Assembly (NCBI RefSeq): GCF_900142135.1
Contig: NZ_FQZU01000029.1
Coordinates: forward strand, 17,717 to 81,716
DNA length: 64,000 nucleotides
From: Desulfatibacillum alkenivorans DSM 16219
Lineage (GTDB): Bacteria; Desulfobacterota; Desulfobacteria; Desulfobacterales; Desulfatibacillaceae
Reading direction: 5' to 3'
Made by a program: the position numbers and the translations under genes. Under the pieces are notes generated by a model. That model saw nothing but the letters and a program-made list of their open reading frames with translations. It had not been told where the DNA came from and ran no database searches. Below are positions 27,653 through 37,247 of this stretch, piece after piece. Position 1 is the first letter of the stretch; the number at the start of each line of letters is the position of its first letter.

Positions 27653-28699
27653 ATGAACGGCAATGCTTTGACCCGGGAACGGAACGCAGGCTACGACTTT
27701 TTAAGGTTTATCGGAATTTCCGCCATCATTGGAGCGCACGTCAATCTTCCTCCGCTCTTTTTCCAGCTTAGAAATTTTGACGTCCCCTTGATGGTTTTTC
27801 TGGCGGGCATATCCTTTTCTGAGTTTTCATCCGCACGCTATACTTCGTATTTTAAATACGCCTTATCCCGCTTCAATAGAATCATCCTTCCCACCTGGAT
27901 ATTCCTGGCGCTGCATAATTTCGTCTATTACTTGCTTTACGACAAAGCGCCGGACTTAAATATTATAATATCGCAAATCACCCTCATTGGCGGGACCAAA
28001 GTCGGTATTTGGATAATCAGGACCCTGGCGATTGTCGCGCTCATTGCGCCGCTTTTGAATTATTTCAATAAGATCTCCAAGAAGGATATCGTCTTTTATA
28101 TCGTAATCTTTCTGATATACTTCTCCTACGAGATTTTAATCAGAGTTTGCTTTCTGAACCGGGAGAAAATCAACATAACCCTGATTTTTAGCGTAATGGC
28201 CCCGGCAATGGCTTACGGCAGCATTTTTCTGTACGGGCTGCGGGCTCGGTTTTTCGGGAAAATATCCTTGCTAGTTCATATGGTAATCGCCCTATCCATT
28301 TACATTATATATACTTGGCTGATCTATCAATACGCAGGCAAATTCGTTCAAACGCAACTGTTTAAAAATCCTCCCCAGATATATTATTTTTCCTACGCAA
28401 TGCTCATGACGATTATTCTTTATTACATAGTGCGTTTCCGAAATCCAAAAATCATGAATTTTCGCCTGTTCCGCTTCATAGGCCGGTCAACGCTTTGGAT
28501 TTATTTATGGCATTGGATGTTTATTTTGATATTTCAGTACATCAAGCTGTATTCAAGCATCATAACCAGATACTTTTTGGTTTACGCCTTGGCGGTTGTA
28601 ACCGTTTACATGCAAACCATGATTGTCGAATGGGCCGTCAAAAAGATTCCCATGAAAAAGGGCCGCCAAAAATTCATTAGAACGGTTTTTACAGGATGA
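27653..28699 (+). CDS. Acyltransferase family 3 (OafA/YrhL-like) membrane protein
   Basis: 348 residues with about ten hydrophobic helices. The N-terminal RNAGYDFLRFIGISAIIGAHVN is the acyltransferase-3 start with Arg and His where the family has its catalytic residues. It O-acetylates or acylates a surface sugar or lipid in the inner membrane (family knowledge). Base composition is noticeably AT-richer than neighbours, as often for surface-polysaccharide genes moved by transfer. Confidence 0.85.
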   Translation: MNGNALTRERNAGYDFLRFIGISAIIGAHVNLPPLFFQLRNFDVPLMVFLAGISFSEFSSARYTSYFKYALSRFNRIILPTWIFLALHNFVYYLLYDKAPDLNIIISQITLIGGTKVGIWIIRTLAIVALIAPLLNYFNKISKKDIVFYIVIFLIYFSYEILIRVCFLNREKINITLIFSVMAPAMAYGSIFLYGLRARFFGKISLLVHMVIALSIYIIYTWLIYQYAGKFVQTQLFKNPPQIYYFSYAMLMTIILYYIVRFRNPKIMNFRLFRFIGRSTLWIYLWHWMFILIFQYIKLYSSIITRYFLVYALAVVTVYMQTMIVEWAVKKIPMKKGRQKFIRTVFTG

Positions 28700-28792
28700 T
28701 CAGTGCGGACTGGCGAGGAAAAAATCTTCGCCGCGGAAGGATTGATCCCGGATTTCCACGGGAGTTCCTTTGAGATAAGGAAAAGGCCCGTT

Positions 28793-29455
28793 TTACTTCA
28801 ACCCTTCGTATTCCGCTAAAAAGCGGGCGAAAAAAGCCGTCATAAAGGCATGGCGCCTGCCGGCGATGCGCTTCCCTTCCCGGGTTTGCATGCGATCCTT
28901 CACCTTTTTCAACTTCACCTCAAATTCCCGAAAACCCGTGTCGTCCTCCGTATAAGGCTTGGACTTAAAAGGATCCTTGCCCGGACTGTGCAGCCTTGCT
29001 CCAACTTCTCCGGCAAAGGCGAAGGCCCTGGCCACTCCGATTGCGCCGATGGAATCCAGCTTATCGGCGTCGAACAAAACCTTGGCTTCCAGGGTTTCGG
29101 GCGCCTCTCCTATGCGAAATCGGTGGGCGCGGATGCAATGGAGAACGTTTTCCGCCTTGTTGGCCGGCAATCCCAGTTCCTGAAGCAAAGGCGCAGCCAT
29201 CTCCGCCCCTTTTTGCGCGTGGCAGATGGATCCGTTGGAAGCGTCCTGCCTGGCCCTGCCTATGTCGTGCAGACAGGCGGCCATGACAACCACCTCCTGG
29301 TCAGCGCCTTCCGCTTCTCCGATTCGGCGCGCCAAAGCAATGACTCGCTGGGTGTGGTCCCAATCGTGACTGGTGCGCGCCTGGGCGAAAAGGGCGCGGG
29401 CCGCCGCCTCCACCTGACCGGCTAATGGCTCCCCTTGATTTTTATCTTTTTCCAT
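28793..29455 (-). CDS. HD-domain phosphohydrolase
   Basis: 220 residues from the ATG at 29455, which has GGAG upstream; an in-frame ATG at 29527 adds a tail without homology signs. The HD metal ligands are seen in SHDWDHTQRV, CLHDIGR and a later ADKLD, giving an H...HD...D pattern as in YedJ/YpgQ-type hydrolases. It likely removes phosphate from a nucleotide; substrate unknown. Confidence 0.87.
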   Translation of the reverse strand: MEKDKNQGEPLAGQVEAAARALFAQARTSHDWDHTQRVIALARRIGEAEGADQEVVVMAACLHDIGRARQDASNGSICHAQKGAEMAAPLLQELGLPANKAENVLHCIRAHRFRIGEAPETLEAKVLFDADKLDSIGAIGVARAFAFAGEVGARLHSPGKDPFKSKPYTEDDTGFREFEVKLKKVKDRMQTREGKRIAGRRHAFMTAFFARFLAEYEGLK

Positions 29456-29527
29456 GCTTATGTACTCCGGCGGGTCCACAATGCCTATCTTTTTGGAAAA
29501 GTTCAATAATATGAATTCCTTTCCCAA

Positions 29528-29869
29528 TTTGCGAATATTTACAAAATTTTGGATTAAAAAACAACATGTAAGGGTGTATTTTTATGGCGAATTAAGGTGT
29601 GAATGACATCACATTTTTATTGTGAAACCCTTCATTGAGAACTGCCGCTAATACAGATACTAATAACACACTAAAAATTTGGGCGGTACGCTTTTTTAAA
29701 AAAGGCGGCCGCTTTTTTTTGTCATCGGATTCCCCATTCTCTCCTCTGCGAGTCCGCCGGCTTCCATCCATCAGGCCGATGAACCCTGTAAAGTCATGTT
29801 CAAGAAATTTCCCTTTGCTTCCGATAAAGGCTTAAAAGAACGTTTTTGCCATAAGAAAGGGACTTCGAA
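29528..29869. other. Divergent intergenic region with a terminator-like hairpin
   Basis: AT-rich region between the leftward HD gene and the rightward receiver. At 29698-29720, AAAAAAG-GCGGCCG-CTTTTTT plus more T forms a terminator-like stem about 150 nt before the receiver start. No gene ends on the plus strand just before it, so it could be an attenuator in the receiver leader (inference). Confidence 0.45.
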
Positions 29870-30301
29870 ATGGGATGCAACACAGAAAAAGGCTTTACCC
29901 GCAACAACCGCATATTATTTGTCGATGACGAGGAAAACGTAACATCCATAATGAACATGATGCTGGAAGGCCTGGGTTATGAGGTGACCAGCCATGCGGA
30001 CGGCGCCAAGGCATACGATGATTTCACCCAACGCCCTGACGGGTACAGCCTGGTTATTTGCGATCAGGTTATGCCAGGCATGTCGGGCATGGATTTGCTG
30101 GAAAAAGTGAAAGGCGTCAGCCCGGAGACGCCGGTGATTTTATGTACAGGCTATACAAACGATGAGTTGCAGGAGCAAATTAAGAAGAAATCCGTTTCCG
30201 CCGTACTCACCAAGCCGTTCGCCATGCAGAAGCTGGCCCGCGTAATCAGCACCGTTTTGGACAACGCCTACGAAAAACAGGAGTATGACCGCGCGTCTTA
30301 G
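29870..30301 (+). CDS. Single-domain response regulator
   Basis: 143 residues: a receiver with Asp19/Asp20, phosphoacceptor Asp65 (VICDQVMPGMSG), Thr in LCTGYTND and Lys in LTKPF. The Q-x-MP and LCTGYT wording resembles the receiver of the membrane hybrid kinase at 8501-11305, suggesting common descent or exchange. AAAGGGA lies before the ATG. Confidence 0.9.
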   Translation: MGCNTEKGFTRNNRILFVDDEENVTSIMNMMLEGLGYEVTSHADGAKAYDDFTQRPDGYSLVICDQVMPGMSGMDLLEKVKGVSPETPVILCTGYTNDELQEQIKKKSVSAVLTKPFAMQKLARVISTVLDNAYEKQEYDRAS

Positions 30302-30454
30302 CGCCGAACTCGGCTCTTTTATCAAAATGCAACGGGAGCCAACCCCTCGCAAAAATGCATTGCAAGCCCCTTCGCTTCCCAATCGGCAGGCATATCCTGC
30401 AGGCGGAAAACGGCGGGGCTTTGTCATTTAATTCCAGAATATTAAAGACCTTTC

Positions 30455-30482
30455 TTGCCAATTGATTCAAACATGCTATAGT
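30455..30482 (+). promoter_or_regulatory. Promoter candidate for the DEAD-box helicase gene
   Basis: TTGCCA (30455-30460), 16 bases, TATAGT (30477-30482). It would give a leader of about 240 nt containing the 44-bp direct repeats, a long leader such as cold-shock helicase genes often have (inference). Confidence 0.45.
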
Positions 30483-30550
30483 AAACGGGTTATGAAATAT
30501 CAATCAACCGGGCTCGGAGGCCTGCCTAAACCCTATGCTTGGCGTAAAAG

Positions 30551-30638
30551 CCGCCCGTCCGGCGCTTATTGATGAGATATTGGTTGGAAGCCAGCCGCCC
30601 GTCCGGCGCTTATTGATGAGATATTGGTTGGAAGCCAG
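30551..30638. repeat. 44-bp perfect tandem duplication in the helicase leader
   Basis: Two exact copies in direct order, each starting CCGCCCGTCCGGCGCTTATT and ending GGTTGGAAGCCAG (30551-30594, 30595-30638); five more bases of a third start follow. No coding frame benefits. It lies between the promoter candidate and the helicase start. Confidence 0.9.
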
Positions 30639-30727
30639 CCGCCGGGCCGCCCTGATTAGGGCGTACACCTGCTTCCGGCTGGCCGAATATACGAAAGTCC
30701 CGGAGCAGCCGGGCGGGAAAGGATAGA

Positions 30728-32197
30728 ATGACCCAGGATTCTGAAATCGATCAGACTGAAGAAAGGGCGGCGGGACCGCGCTTCCTCACAAACACCAAAT
30801 TTGCGGACTTTGACCTTCCGGAAACATTGCTGGAAGGCCTGAAGGACGCCGGCTTTGAGCGTTGTACGCCTATCCAGGCCCAGGTCCTGCCTGTGGCTCT
30901 CACCGGCAAAGACATCGCCGGACAGGCGCAGACCGGCACAGGAAAGACGGCCGCTTTTCTCGTGCCCATGTTTTCCAAACTGTTAAGGCTGGAAAAACGG
31001 AGTAAAACCCTGCCCTCCGCCCTGATTGTGGCCCCAACCCGGGAGTTGGCCCTGCAGATATATGAAGAGGCCGTTGTTTTAGGCGGGCACACGGATTTCA
31101 CCATCGCCCAGGCCATCGGCGGCATGGATTACCGCAAGCAAATGGACATCCTCAAGCAGGGCGCCGACGTTCTCATTGGCACGCCGGGCCGCATTATCGA
31201 CTATTACAAACAAGGCATTTTCAAGACCCACGCCATTAAATCCGTGGTGATCGACGAGGCGGACAGGCTTTTGGATTTGGGCTTTGCCAAGGACATGCGC
31301 TACATCCTGCGCAAAATGCCCCATTACGAAAAACGCCAGTCCATGCTTTTTTCCGCCACCCTGTCCTACAGGGTTTTGGAGCTCACCTACGACTACATGA
31401 ACCTTCCTGAGTTCATATCGGTCACGCCGGAAGAAGTGACGGTCAAGGGGATCGACCAGGTTTTATACCATGTGGGCCAGGATCAGAAGCTCCCCTTGCT
31501 TCTTGGCGTTTTTAAAAACGAGGATTGGACCCGGGCCCTGGTTTTTGTGAACACCAAATCCGGCGTGGAGTTTGTGGCCCATAAATTGAGGGGAAACGGG
31601 TTCCCGGCCGGCGGCATTACCGGAGACCTCCCCCAGCGCAAACGATTGCAATTGATGGAGCGCTTCAAAAACGGAGAGCTTTCCATTCTGGTGGCCACGG
31701 ACGTGGCGTCCCGGGGCATCCACGTGGAGGACGTCAGCCATGTCATTAATTACGACCTGCCCCAGGACCCGGAAAACTACGTCCACAGAATAGGCCGTAC
31801 GGCCAGGGCGGGCAAGACGGGAAAGGCAATCTCCCTGGCATGCGAGCATTACGTGTTTCACCTGGAGCCCATGGAGGAATTGATCGGCTTCTCCCTGCCC
31901 GTGGAATGGCCGGAGGAAGAGTACTTTCAGGAAGACAAAGCCGGACCCATGCCGGCCAGAAAACGCGGCCCCAAGGCGGATCAAGGCCGAGGCAGGGGCA
32001 AAGGCCGGGGAGGTAAGCGCGGGGGAAAGCCAGGGGGAGGACCCCGGCGGCGGAAGCCCCGCAAGGAAGGCGGAGACCCAAGCCCGGAAAAAAGCGCCGC
32101 CCAGGCCGATGGAGAAGCTCCGAAAAAGAAACGCAGGAGAAGGCGCCGCAAGAAAAAAAAGCCCGCCGCCTCCAGTCCGCCTGAAAACCAGTCCTGA
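30728..32197 (+). CDS. DEAD-box ATP-dependent RNA helicase (RhlB/RhlE-like)
   Basis: 489 residues. All helicase motifs are present: Q motif around FERCTPIQAQ, I AQTGTGKT, Ia PTRELA, Ib TPGR, II DEAD, III SAT, and VI HRIGRTARAG. The last ~90 residues are a highly basic Arg/Lys/Gly tail ending in a run of Arg and Lys, typical for RNA-binding extensions. It unwinds short RNA duplexes in ribosome assembly or mRNA decay. AAAGGA precedes the ATG. Confidence 0.93.
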   Translation: MTQDSEIDQTEERAAGPRFLTNTKFADFDLPETLLEGLKDAGFERCTPIQAQVLPVALTGKDIAGQAQTGTGKTAAFLVPMFSKLLRLEKRSKTLPSALIVAPTRELALQIYEEAVVLGGHTDFTIAQAIGGMDYRKQMDILKQGADVLIGTPGRIIDYYKQGIFKTHAIKSVVIDEADRLLDLGFAKDMRYILRKMPHYEKRQSMLFSATLSYRVLELTYDYMNLPEFISVTPEEVTVKGIDQVLYHVGQDQKLPLLLGVFKNEDWTRALVFVNTKSGVEFVAHKLRGNGFPAGGITGDLPQRKRLQLMERFKNGELSILVATDVASRGIHVEDVSHVINYDLPQDPENYVHRIGRTARAGKTGKAISLACEHYVFHLEPMEELIGFSLPVEWPEEEYFQEDKAGPMPARKRGPKADQGRGRGKGRGGKRGGKPGGGPRRRKPRKEGGDPSPEKSAAQADGEAPKKKRRRRRRKKKKPAASSPPENQS

Positions 32198-32203
32198 ATC
32201 CAT

Positions 32204-32227
32204 CCGCCCGGCCGCAAAACCGGGCGG
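32204..32227. terminator. GC hairpin after the helicase gene (no T-run)
   Basis: Perfect 8-bp stem CCGCCCGG / CCGGGCGG around an 8-nt loop, 6 nt after the helicase stop. Lacking a T-run, it may stabilise the 3' end or terminate only weakly, letting transcription reach the next gene 19 nt away. Confidence 0.4.
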
Positions 32228-32245
32228 TAAACCCAACAACAATCC

Positions 32246-33745
32246 ATGACCAAACCCGTCCACCCAGCCTGTTACCCCATCCTGCTCCTGGCCGCTCTGG
32301 GCTGCCGGCTTATTTTTTTTTACAATCACGGGACGGCCGAAGTCTTTGGAAAATACCCCTATTTCGCCCAACAATTGCTTCTGGGCCGCGACCTGGGAGA
32401 GCGCCTCCTGGACCTGAGCCCCCTGTACCTTTACTCCATGGCTTTTTGCATGGGCCGCCTGGGCCTTTCCATCCACGCCCTGGAGGCCGTGCAGCTTATT
32501 CTGGGCGCCCTGAACGTCCTGCTGATATTCGCCGCAGGCCGGCGCCTCATGGGACCCCTTGCAGGGTTCTCCGGCGCCTTGCTGTACGCCCTTCACGGCA
32601 ATATCATGGCCTTGGAATCCACCTTCGAACCCCTGGTCCTGCTTCTTTTCCTAAGCCTTTTATGCATTCTTTATTTGGTCAGGGCGCAGGACGAAACGGA
32701 AAATTTTTCAAAGCGCCTGGGATTCCTCGGTACGGCCGGCCTTTTCGCCGGATTGGCCTTGATAACCAAGCCCAACTTTGGGCTGTTCTGCCTGGGGACG
32801 GCGTTCTGGCTTTTTGCGGCTTTCGACCCAAGCCTCAGCTTAAAAAGGCGCACAGCCCTGGCAGCCGTCTTTTGCGTTCTGGCCGGCCTGATCGTTCTGC
32901 CCATATCGGTTCGGAATTACATTAAGTTCGACGATTTTATCGCAGTGTCGGACTCGTACGGCAGGCTTTTCTATAACGGAAACGGGGGCGCGGCCACGGC
33001 GTTCTTCCCGCAAAACCTGGAAGGCCAGGACAAAGTTCCGGACGGAGAGACGGACCCGGATCACAGCCACGTGTTTTTCCGGGAAAGGGCTTCCGCCATG
33101 GCCGGGCGGGATTTAAAGCCGTCGGAAAGCGCCCGATTCTGGTTTCTGACGGGTTTGCGGGATTTGAAAGCAGACCCCAAAAGGGCGGCGGCGCTCTGGA
33201 GCCAAAAGACGGCGCTTTTTTTTCACGGATACGAAAATCACCTGATCGACGGCGCTTATTTTAAATGGCAATGGACCCGGAACAAGCCGTTCATCCCCTA
33301 TATTCTGATTTCGGCCCTGGCTTTGGTCGGCATGATTTTGAACCAAAAGCATTGGCGGCGGCTTTTCCCCTTGTATTGCCTGGTTTTCACTTTTTTGTTT
33401 TCCTGCACAATCTTTTTGGCGGGCTCCAGATACAGGGCCCCGGCCCTTCCTGCTTTATGCCTGTTCGCCGGGTCCGTCATGGCTTATATGCAGGATTGGG
33501 TTGGCCAACGGGATTGGAAAAAGGCGGCGGCGACGGCTTTGGCTGTTGCGCTTTTAATCGCAGGGGATTCTTTGCTCTTTAAAGAGCCCGCCGCGGCCCA
33601 TGACCGGGCGTTCCGGCCGGAGCTGCGCAGGCAATATGAAAAAGAGCATCCGGAATCCTATTCCCCGGAAACCGCTCCTTTGCCCCGGAGCGCTGCAAGC
33701 ACGGCGCCCGCCAAAGCTGCAATTCCGCCGCACATCATGGCTTGA
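32246..33745 (+). CDS. GT39-like polytopic membrane protein
   Basis: 499 residues with about ten hydrophobic helices, a first loop with FYNHGTAEVFGKYPYFAQQ, and later NYIKFDDFIAVSDSYGRLFYNGNGG, a soluble stretch as in dolichyl-phosphate-mannose transferase relatives. The loop lacks a clear Asp-Glu pair, so catalytic ability is uncertain. The C-terminal Ala/Pro-rich tail runs into the opposite gene: the last 88 bp overlap the 3' end of the exporter gene on the other strand. No ribosome site was seen before the ATG. Confidence 0.7.
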   Translation: MTKPVHPACYPILLLAALGCRLIFFYNHGTAEVFGKYPYFAQQLLLGRDLGERLLDLSPLYLYSMAFCMGRLGLSIHALEAVQLILGALNVLLIFAAGRRLMGPLAGFSGALLYALHGNIMALESTFEPLVLLLFLSLLCILYLVRAQDETENFSKRLGFLGTAGLFAGLALITKPNFGLFCLGTAFWLFAAFDPSLSLKRRTALAAVFCVLAGLIVLPISVRNYIKFDDFIAVSDSYGRLFYNGNGGAATAFFPQNLEGQDKVPDGETDPDHSHVFFRERASAMAGRDLKPSESARFWFLTGLRDLKADPKRAAALWSQKTALFFHGYENHLIDGAYFKWQWTRNKPFIPYILISALALVGMILNQKHWRRLFPLYCLVFTFLFSCTIFLAGSRYRAPALPALCLFAGSVMAYMQDWVGQRDWKKAAATALAVALLIAGDSLLFKEPAAAHDRAFRPELRRQYEKEHPESYSPETAPLPRSAASTAPAKAAIPPHIMA

Positions 33746-35097
33746 TGGAACGCCGCCATAAATCCTTCCACATGTTCCGCGCTGTACGCGTCCAGAGTCG
33801 CCCCCGGATATATGGAGACGTACACGGCTGTAAAAACCGTACTGGCCATGGCGATGCCCATGACCATGCCCATGTTTCTCGCCGTTGCAATAAGGGCGGA
33901 AGCAATGCCTCTGCGATTGACCGGCACGGCGGTTATGGCGGCGGCGTTATTGGGGGATGTGAACAAAGACGTTCCCAAGCCCGCCAGGGCCAGCCTCCAG
34001 AAGATGGGAAAAACCTTTGTGGTGGGCTCCATAAACATGAACGAGAAAAACGAAGCCGAAAGCATGAGCATGCCTAATGTGCATAAAAGCCTGGATCCCA
34101 GCCGGTCGGACATGGCGCCGAAAATGGGCGCGCCAACCAGCATGAATAAAAAGGGAACCACCAGCATTCCGCCGGCCCCGGCGTCGGAAAAGCCTCCGGG
34201 ATATTTGAGATAAAAGGGCATGAGAAAAATCAGGCAAAACAGGCTGATAAACAGGGTGACTGCAGCGCAGAGCGCGCAAGCAAACAGCCTGATTCTAAAA
34301 AGCTCCAGATCCACCAATGGGTGGGACGCTTTCACCTCCACAAAAATAAACAAGGCCGCGCCTCCGGCAAAGACCGCTATCAGGCTGATTATGGGAACGG
34401 ACGTCCAGCCCATTTCCTTGCCCATGGATATGGCCAGGGTGAACGATCCGAACACCAGGGCCAAAAGCAACGCGCCCGTCCAGTCGAAACTTTCCCTGGG
34501 TCCTGAAGCCTGGCTTTCCTTTAAAACGCGGTTGGCGGCGATTATGGCGCCCAATCCCACCGGGAGGTTGATGAAAAAGATCCAGTGCCACGAAAAATGC
34601 TCCAGAATCAGCCCGCCCAGAGCAGGACCTACGGTCAGGCCAGAGGCCACCACGGCCCCGATCATGCCCATGGCCATGCCCCGTTCTTCCGGCGGAAAGT
34701 TGTCCGCAATCAAAGCCGGAGTGCACGACATGATCATGGCAGCCCCCATGCCCTGGAGAGAACGGGCCGCAATCAATACGCCCGCCGACCCCGCCAGGCC
34801 GCAAAAAAGGGACCCCAGGGAAAACACGAACAGCCCCCGGGTGTACACGCGCCTTCTGCCAATCATGTCCGAAAATCGGCCGAAGGATAGAAGCATGCAC
34901 GATATGGTTAAAAGGTAAATAAGAGGCACCCAGCGAATGGTTGACAGGTTTACGCCGTAGCTTTTGAGAATGGAGGGCAGGGCGATGTTCACGATGCTGC
35001 CGTCCAGGGTGGACATGAAAATCCCAACGCCTACAATGCCGAATACAAACCATTTTCCTATTGCAGAATCCGTTTTCATGGAGAAACACTTGTGCAC
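33658..35097 (-). CDS. MFS exporter, DHA2 (EmrB/QacA) family
   Basis: 479 residues and about 14 membrane helices. The family motif LDGSIVNIALPSI (motif D1) is seen, with RFSDMIGRRRVYTRG (motif A) and a central GPALGGLILEHFSWHWIFFINLPVG (motif C region). It exports drugs or hydrophobic anions with protons. The start may be this GTG at 35097 or the ATG at 35079; neither has a good ribosome site. Its 3' end overlaps the opposite gene by 88 bp. A GAACGTTC palindrome sits at 35171-35178 in the divergent gap to the ligase gene. Confidence 0.9.
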   Translation of the reverse strand: MHKCFSMKTDSAIGKWFVFGIVGVGIFMSTLDGSIVNIALPSILKSYGVNLSTIRWVPLIYLLTISCMLLSFGRFSDMIGRRRVYTRGLFVFSLGSLFCGLAGSAGVLIAARSLQGMGAAMIMSCTPALIADNFPPEERGMAMGMIGAVVASGLTVGPALGGLILEHFSWHWIFFINLPVGLGAIIAANRVLKESQASGPRESFDWTGALLLALVFGSFTLAISMGKEMGWTSVPIISLIAVFAGGAALFIFVEVKASHPLVDLELFRIRLFACALCAAVTLFISLFCLIFLMPFYLKYPGGFSDAGAGGMLVVPFLFMLVGAPIFGAMSDRLGSRLLCTLGMLMLSASFFSFMFMEPTTKVFPIFWRLALAGLGTSLFTSPNNAAAITAVPVNRRGIASALIATARNMGMVMGIAMASTVFTAVYVSIYPGATLDAYSAEHVEGFMAAFHQAMMCGGIAALAGAVLAALRGKGAVSGE

Positions 35098-35268
35098 AAT
35101 TTCTATTAAAAGGCAAATCTTCGCGCTTGCAAAATAAAAAAAATCCGGGTATTCTAAGTTAAATTGTCCGAACGTTCAAATCTCGCACTCTGCACTTCAG
35201 CCTTAATTTCATTTTCAAACCGATCTACCATAACTAGCCACACCAATTTATTGAAAAGGAGTAGCCCC

Positions 35269-36978
35269 ATGGCAAAAAATTTCAAGTATTGGCCGGATGG
35301 TTGGCCCCAGTCCCTCAATTATCCCAATGTCCCTGTTTTTAAACTTTTGGACCAGACGGCGGAAAGATCCCCCAACAGGCTCGCCATGATTTTCGGCGGC
35401 ATGGAACTGACCTTTTCCGAGTTGAAAAATCTGACGGAGCGCTTTGCGAACGCATTGAAATCATTAGGCGTGGGCAAAGGCGATAAAGTGGCCATTCACC
35501 TGCCCAACTGCCCCCAGTTCGCCATTGCCTATTATGGCGCATTAAGGACCGGCGCCGCGTTTACGCCGGTTTCTCCATTACTGTCTCCTAAGGAGATCGA
35601 GCATCAACTTAACGACTCCCAGTCAAAGGCGCTTGTGTCTTTAGACCTCTTGTATCCCGGGGCGGCCGAGGCCGTGGCCAGGACCACGGTTTCCAAGGTC
35701 ATCACAACCAGCATCGCAGACTGCTTCAGCGCGGTCATCCAGCCCCTCAAGCCATTGGGCAAGTTTCCCGTGGAAGGAACCCTGGACATGGCCCAGCTTC
35801 TGGCCGAACATCAGCCGGATCCCCTGGACGTGGAAATCGACGTGGAAAAGGACCTGGCGCATTTGGCGTACACCGGCGGCACCACCGGGGTTTCCAAAGG
35901 AGTCATGCTGACGCACAAGAACGTGATTTGCAACGTGCTGCAGTACTCCTGCTGGTTTGCAGGCGCCCAACTCGAACTCCGGGAGGACGGAACCTTTGGC
36001 CCTGACTATCCCCCGGATGTGGATCCCCACGTGGACCGCATGGCCGTTACGGACGAGGAAACCGCCCTGGTGGTCGTGCCCTGGTTCCACGCTATGGGAA
36101 CCATCGCCTACCTCAATAACCCGGTTTACGCAGGCTCCACCATGGTGGTCTTTCCCAGGTTCGATCCCGTGGAGTACATCACCGCCATCGGGAAATACGG
36201 CGCAACCACCCTGGGCGGCGCGCCCCAGCTTTTCGTGCCTCTGGTCAACCTGCCCAATTTCAAGGATTACGACCTCTCAAGCATTAAAATGGCCGGGTCC
36301 GGCGCAGCGCCCCTTCCGGTATCCGTGCTCAAGCAACTGGAGGAGTCCTTCACCGGCATCGTCCTGGAAGCCTACGGACTCACCGAGGTCTCCATGGGCG
36401 CCACCTGCAACCCGCCCATCAAAGGCCAGACCCGGGCCGGCTCCGTGGGGCTGCCCATTTTCGACACGGAAATCATCATCACAGATCCCGCCTCCGGCGA
36501 TGAACTTCCCATCGGCGAGGAAGGCGAGATTTGCATCAAAGGCCCCCAGGTCATGCAAGGGTATTGGGGCCGCCCGGAAGCCACAGCCGAAGTGCTTAAA
36601 GACGGCTGGCTCCGCACCGGCGACATCGGCCGCATGGACGACGACGGATTCCTGTTCATCACGGACCGCATCAAAGACCTCATTCTATATAAAGGATATA
36701 ACGTCTATCCCCGCCAGCTGGAGGAAGTCCTGTACGACCACCCCGCCGTGGAAAACGCGGCAGTGGTGGGAAAAAAGGATCCGGACGCGGGCGAAAAGCC
36801 CATCGCCTTTGTGCAGCTCAGGTCCGGCATGGACGCTACGGAAGAGGACGTCATGGAGTTCGTCAATTCCAGGGTGGCGGCCTATAAAAAAATCCGCGGC
36901 GTGATTTTCGTCAGCGAAATCCCCGTCAGCGGCGCCGGCAAAATCCTCAAACGCGAGCTGAGAAAGCAACTGGAATAG
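35269..36978 (+). CDS. Long-chain acyl-CoA synthetase
   Basis: 569 residues. ANL superfamily motifs: YTGGTTGVSKGVMLTHKN (P-loop), the AYGLTE adenylate motif, GYWGRPEAT, the hinge D-R-x-K region in TDRIKDLILYKGYNVYPRQLEE, and the C-terminal Lys in GAGKILKREL. It activates a fatty acid to acyl-CoA via acyl-AMP. AAAAGGAG is eight bases before the ATG; a longer frame starting at 35164 lacks such a site. A terminator follows. Confidence 0.92.
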   Translation: MAKNFKYWPDGWPQSLNYPNVPVFKLLDQTAERSPNRLAMIFGGMELTFSELKNLTERFANALKSLGVGKGDKVAIHLPNCPQFAIAYYGALRTGAAFTPVSPLLSPKEIEHQLNDSQSKALVSLDLLYPGAAEAVARTTVSKVITTSIADCFSAVIQPLKPLGKFPVEGTLDMAQLLAEHQPDPLDVEIDVEKDLAHLAYTGGTTGVSKGVMLTHKNVICNVLQYSCWFAGAQLELREDGTFGPDYPPDVDPHVDRMAVTDEETALVVVPWFHAMGTIAYLNNPVYAGSTMVVFPRFDPVEYITAIGKYGATTLGGAPQLFVPLVNLPNFKDYDLSSIKMAGSGAAPLPVSVLKQLEESFTGIVLEAYGLTEVSMGATCNPPIKGQTRAGSVGLPIFDTEIIITDPASGDELPIGEEGEICIKGPQVMQGYWGRPEATAEVLKDGWLRTGDIGRMDDDGFLFITDRIKDLILYKGYNVYPRQLEEVLYDHPAVENAAVVGKKDPDAGEKPIAFVQLRSGMDATEEDVMEFVNSRVAAYKKIRGVIFVSEIPVSGAGKILKRELRKQLE

Positions 36979-37004
36979 AAGGCGGAATCCACAAGATATT
37001 GTAG

Positions 37005-37047
37005 AGGGCGTTGGAGGCCGCCACAAGCTTCAACGCCCTTTTCTTTT
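37005..37047 (+). terminator. Intrinsic terminator of the acyl-CoA synthetase gene
   Basis: 9-bp stem AGGGCGTTG (37005-37013) with CAACGCCCT (37031-37039), followed by TTTTCTTTT. It lies 27 nt after the stop. Confidence 0.85.
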
Positions 37048-37223
37048 GCCGCCCCTTTACCTTTTTAAAATTTTTTTTCCCCGATTCCACTATTATCCAA
37101 GCCTGATTTTAACGCTCTGCGTCATCAAACCAGCCCCCTTTAAAACGGCCTTCATCAGCAAAATTTCCCCCGTTCTTCATGACGCAAACAAAGGGCGCTA
37201 AAAACCCGCGATCCCGCCTTGGA

Positions 37224-37239
37224 CCCCAATATGTCTGAA
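37224..37239. promoter_or_regulatory. NrdR-like box, distal
   Basis: CCCCAATATGTCTGAA shares CAATATGT with the proximal box exactly 31 bp downstream, the three-helical-turn spacing known for NrdR box pairs. The right half is degenerate. Confidence 0.55.
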
Positions 37240-37247
37240 AAATAATC

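Noticed and set aside
35165..35182. GAACGTTC palindrome as a proven fatty-acid operator
   Set aside because: Eight bases is too short to assign, and no second copy was found near other acyl-CoA genes.
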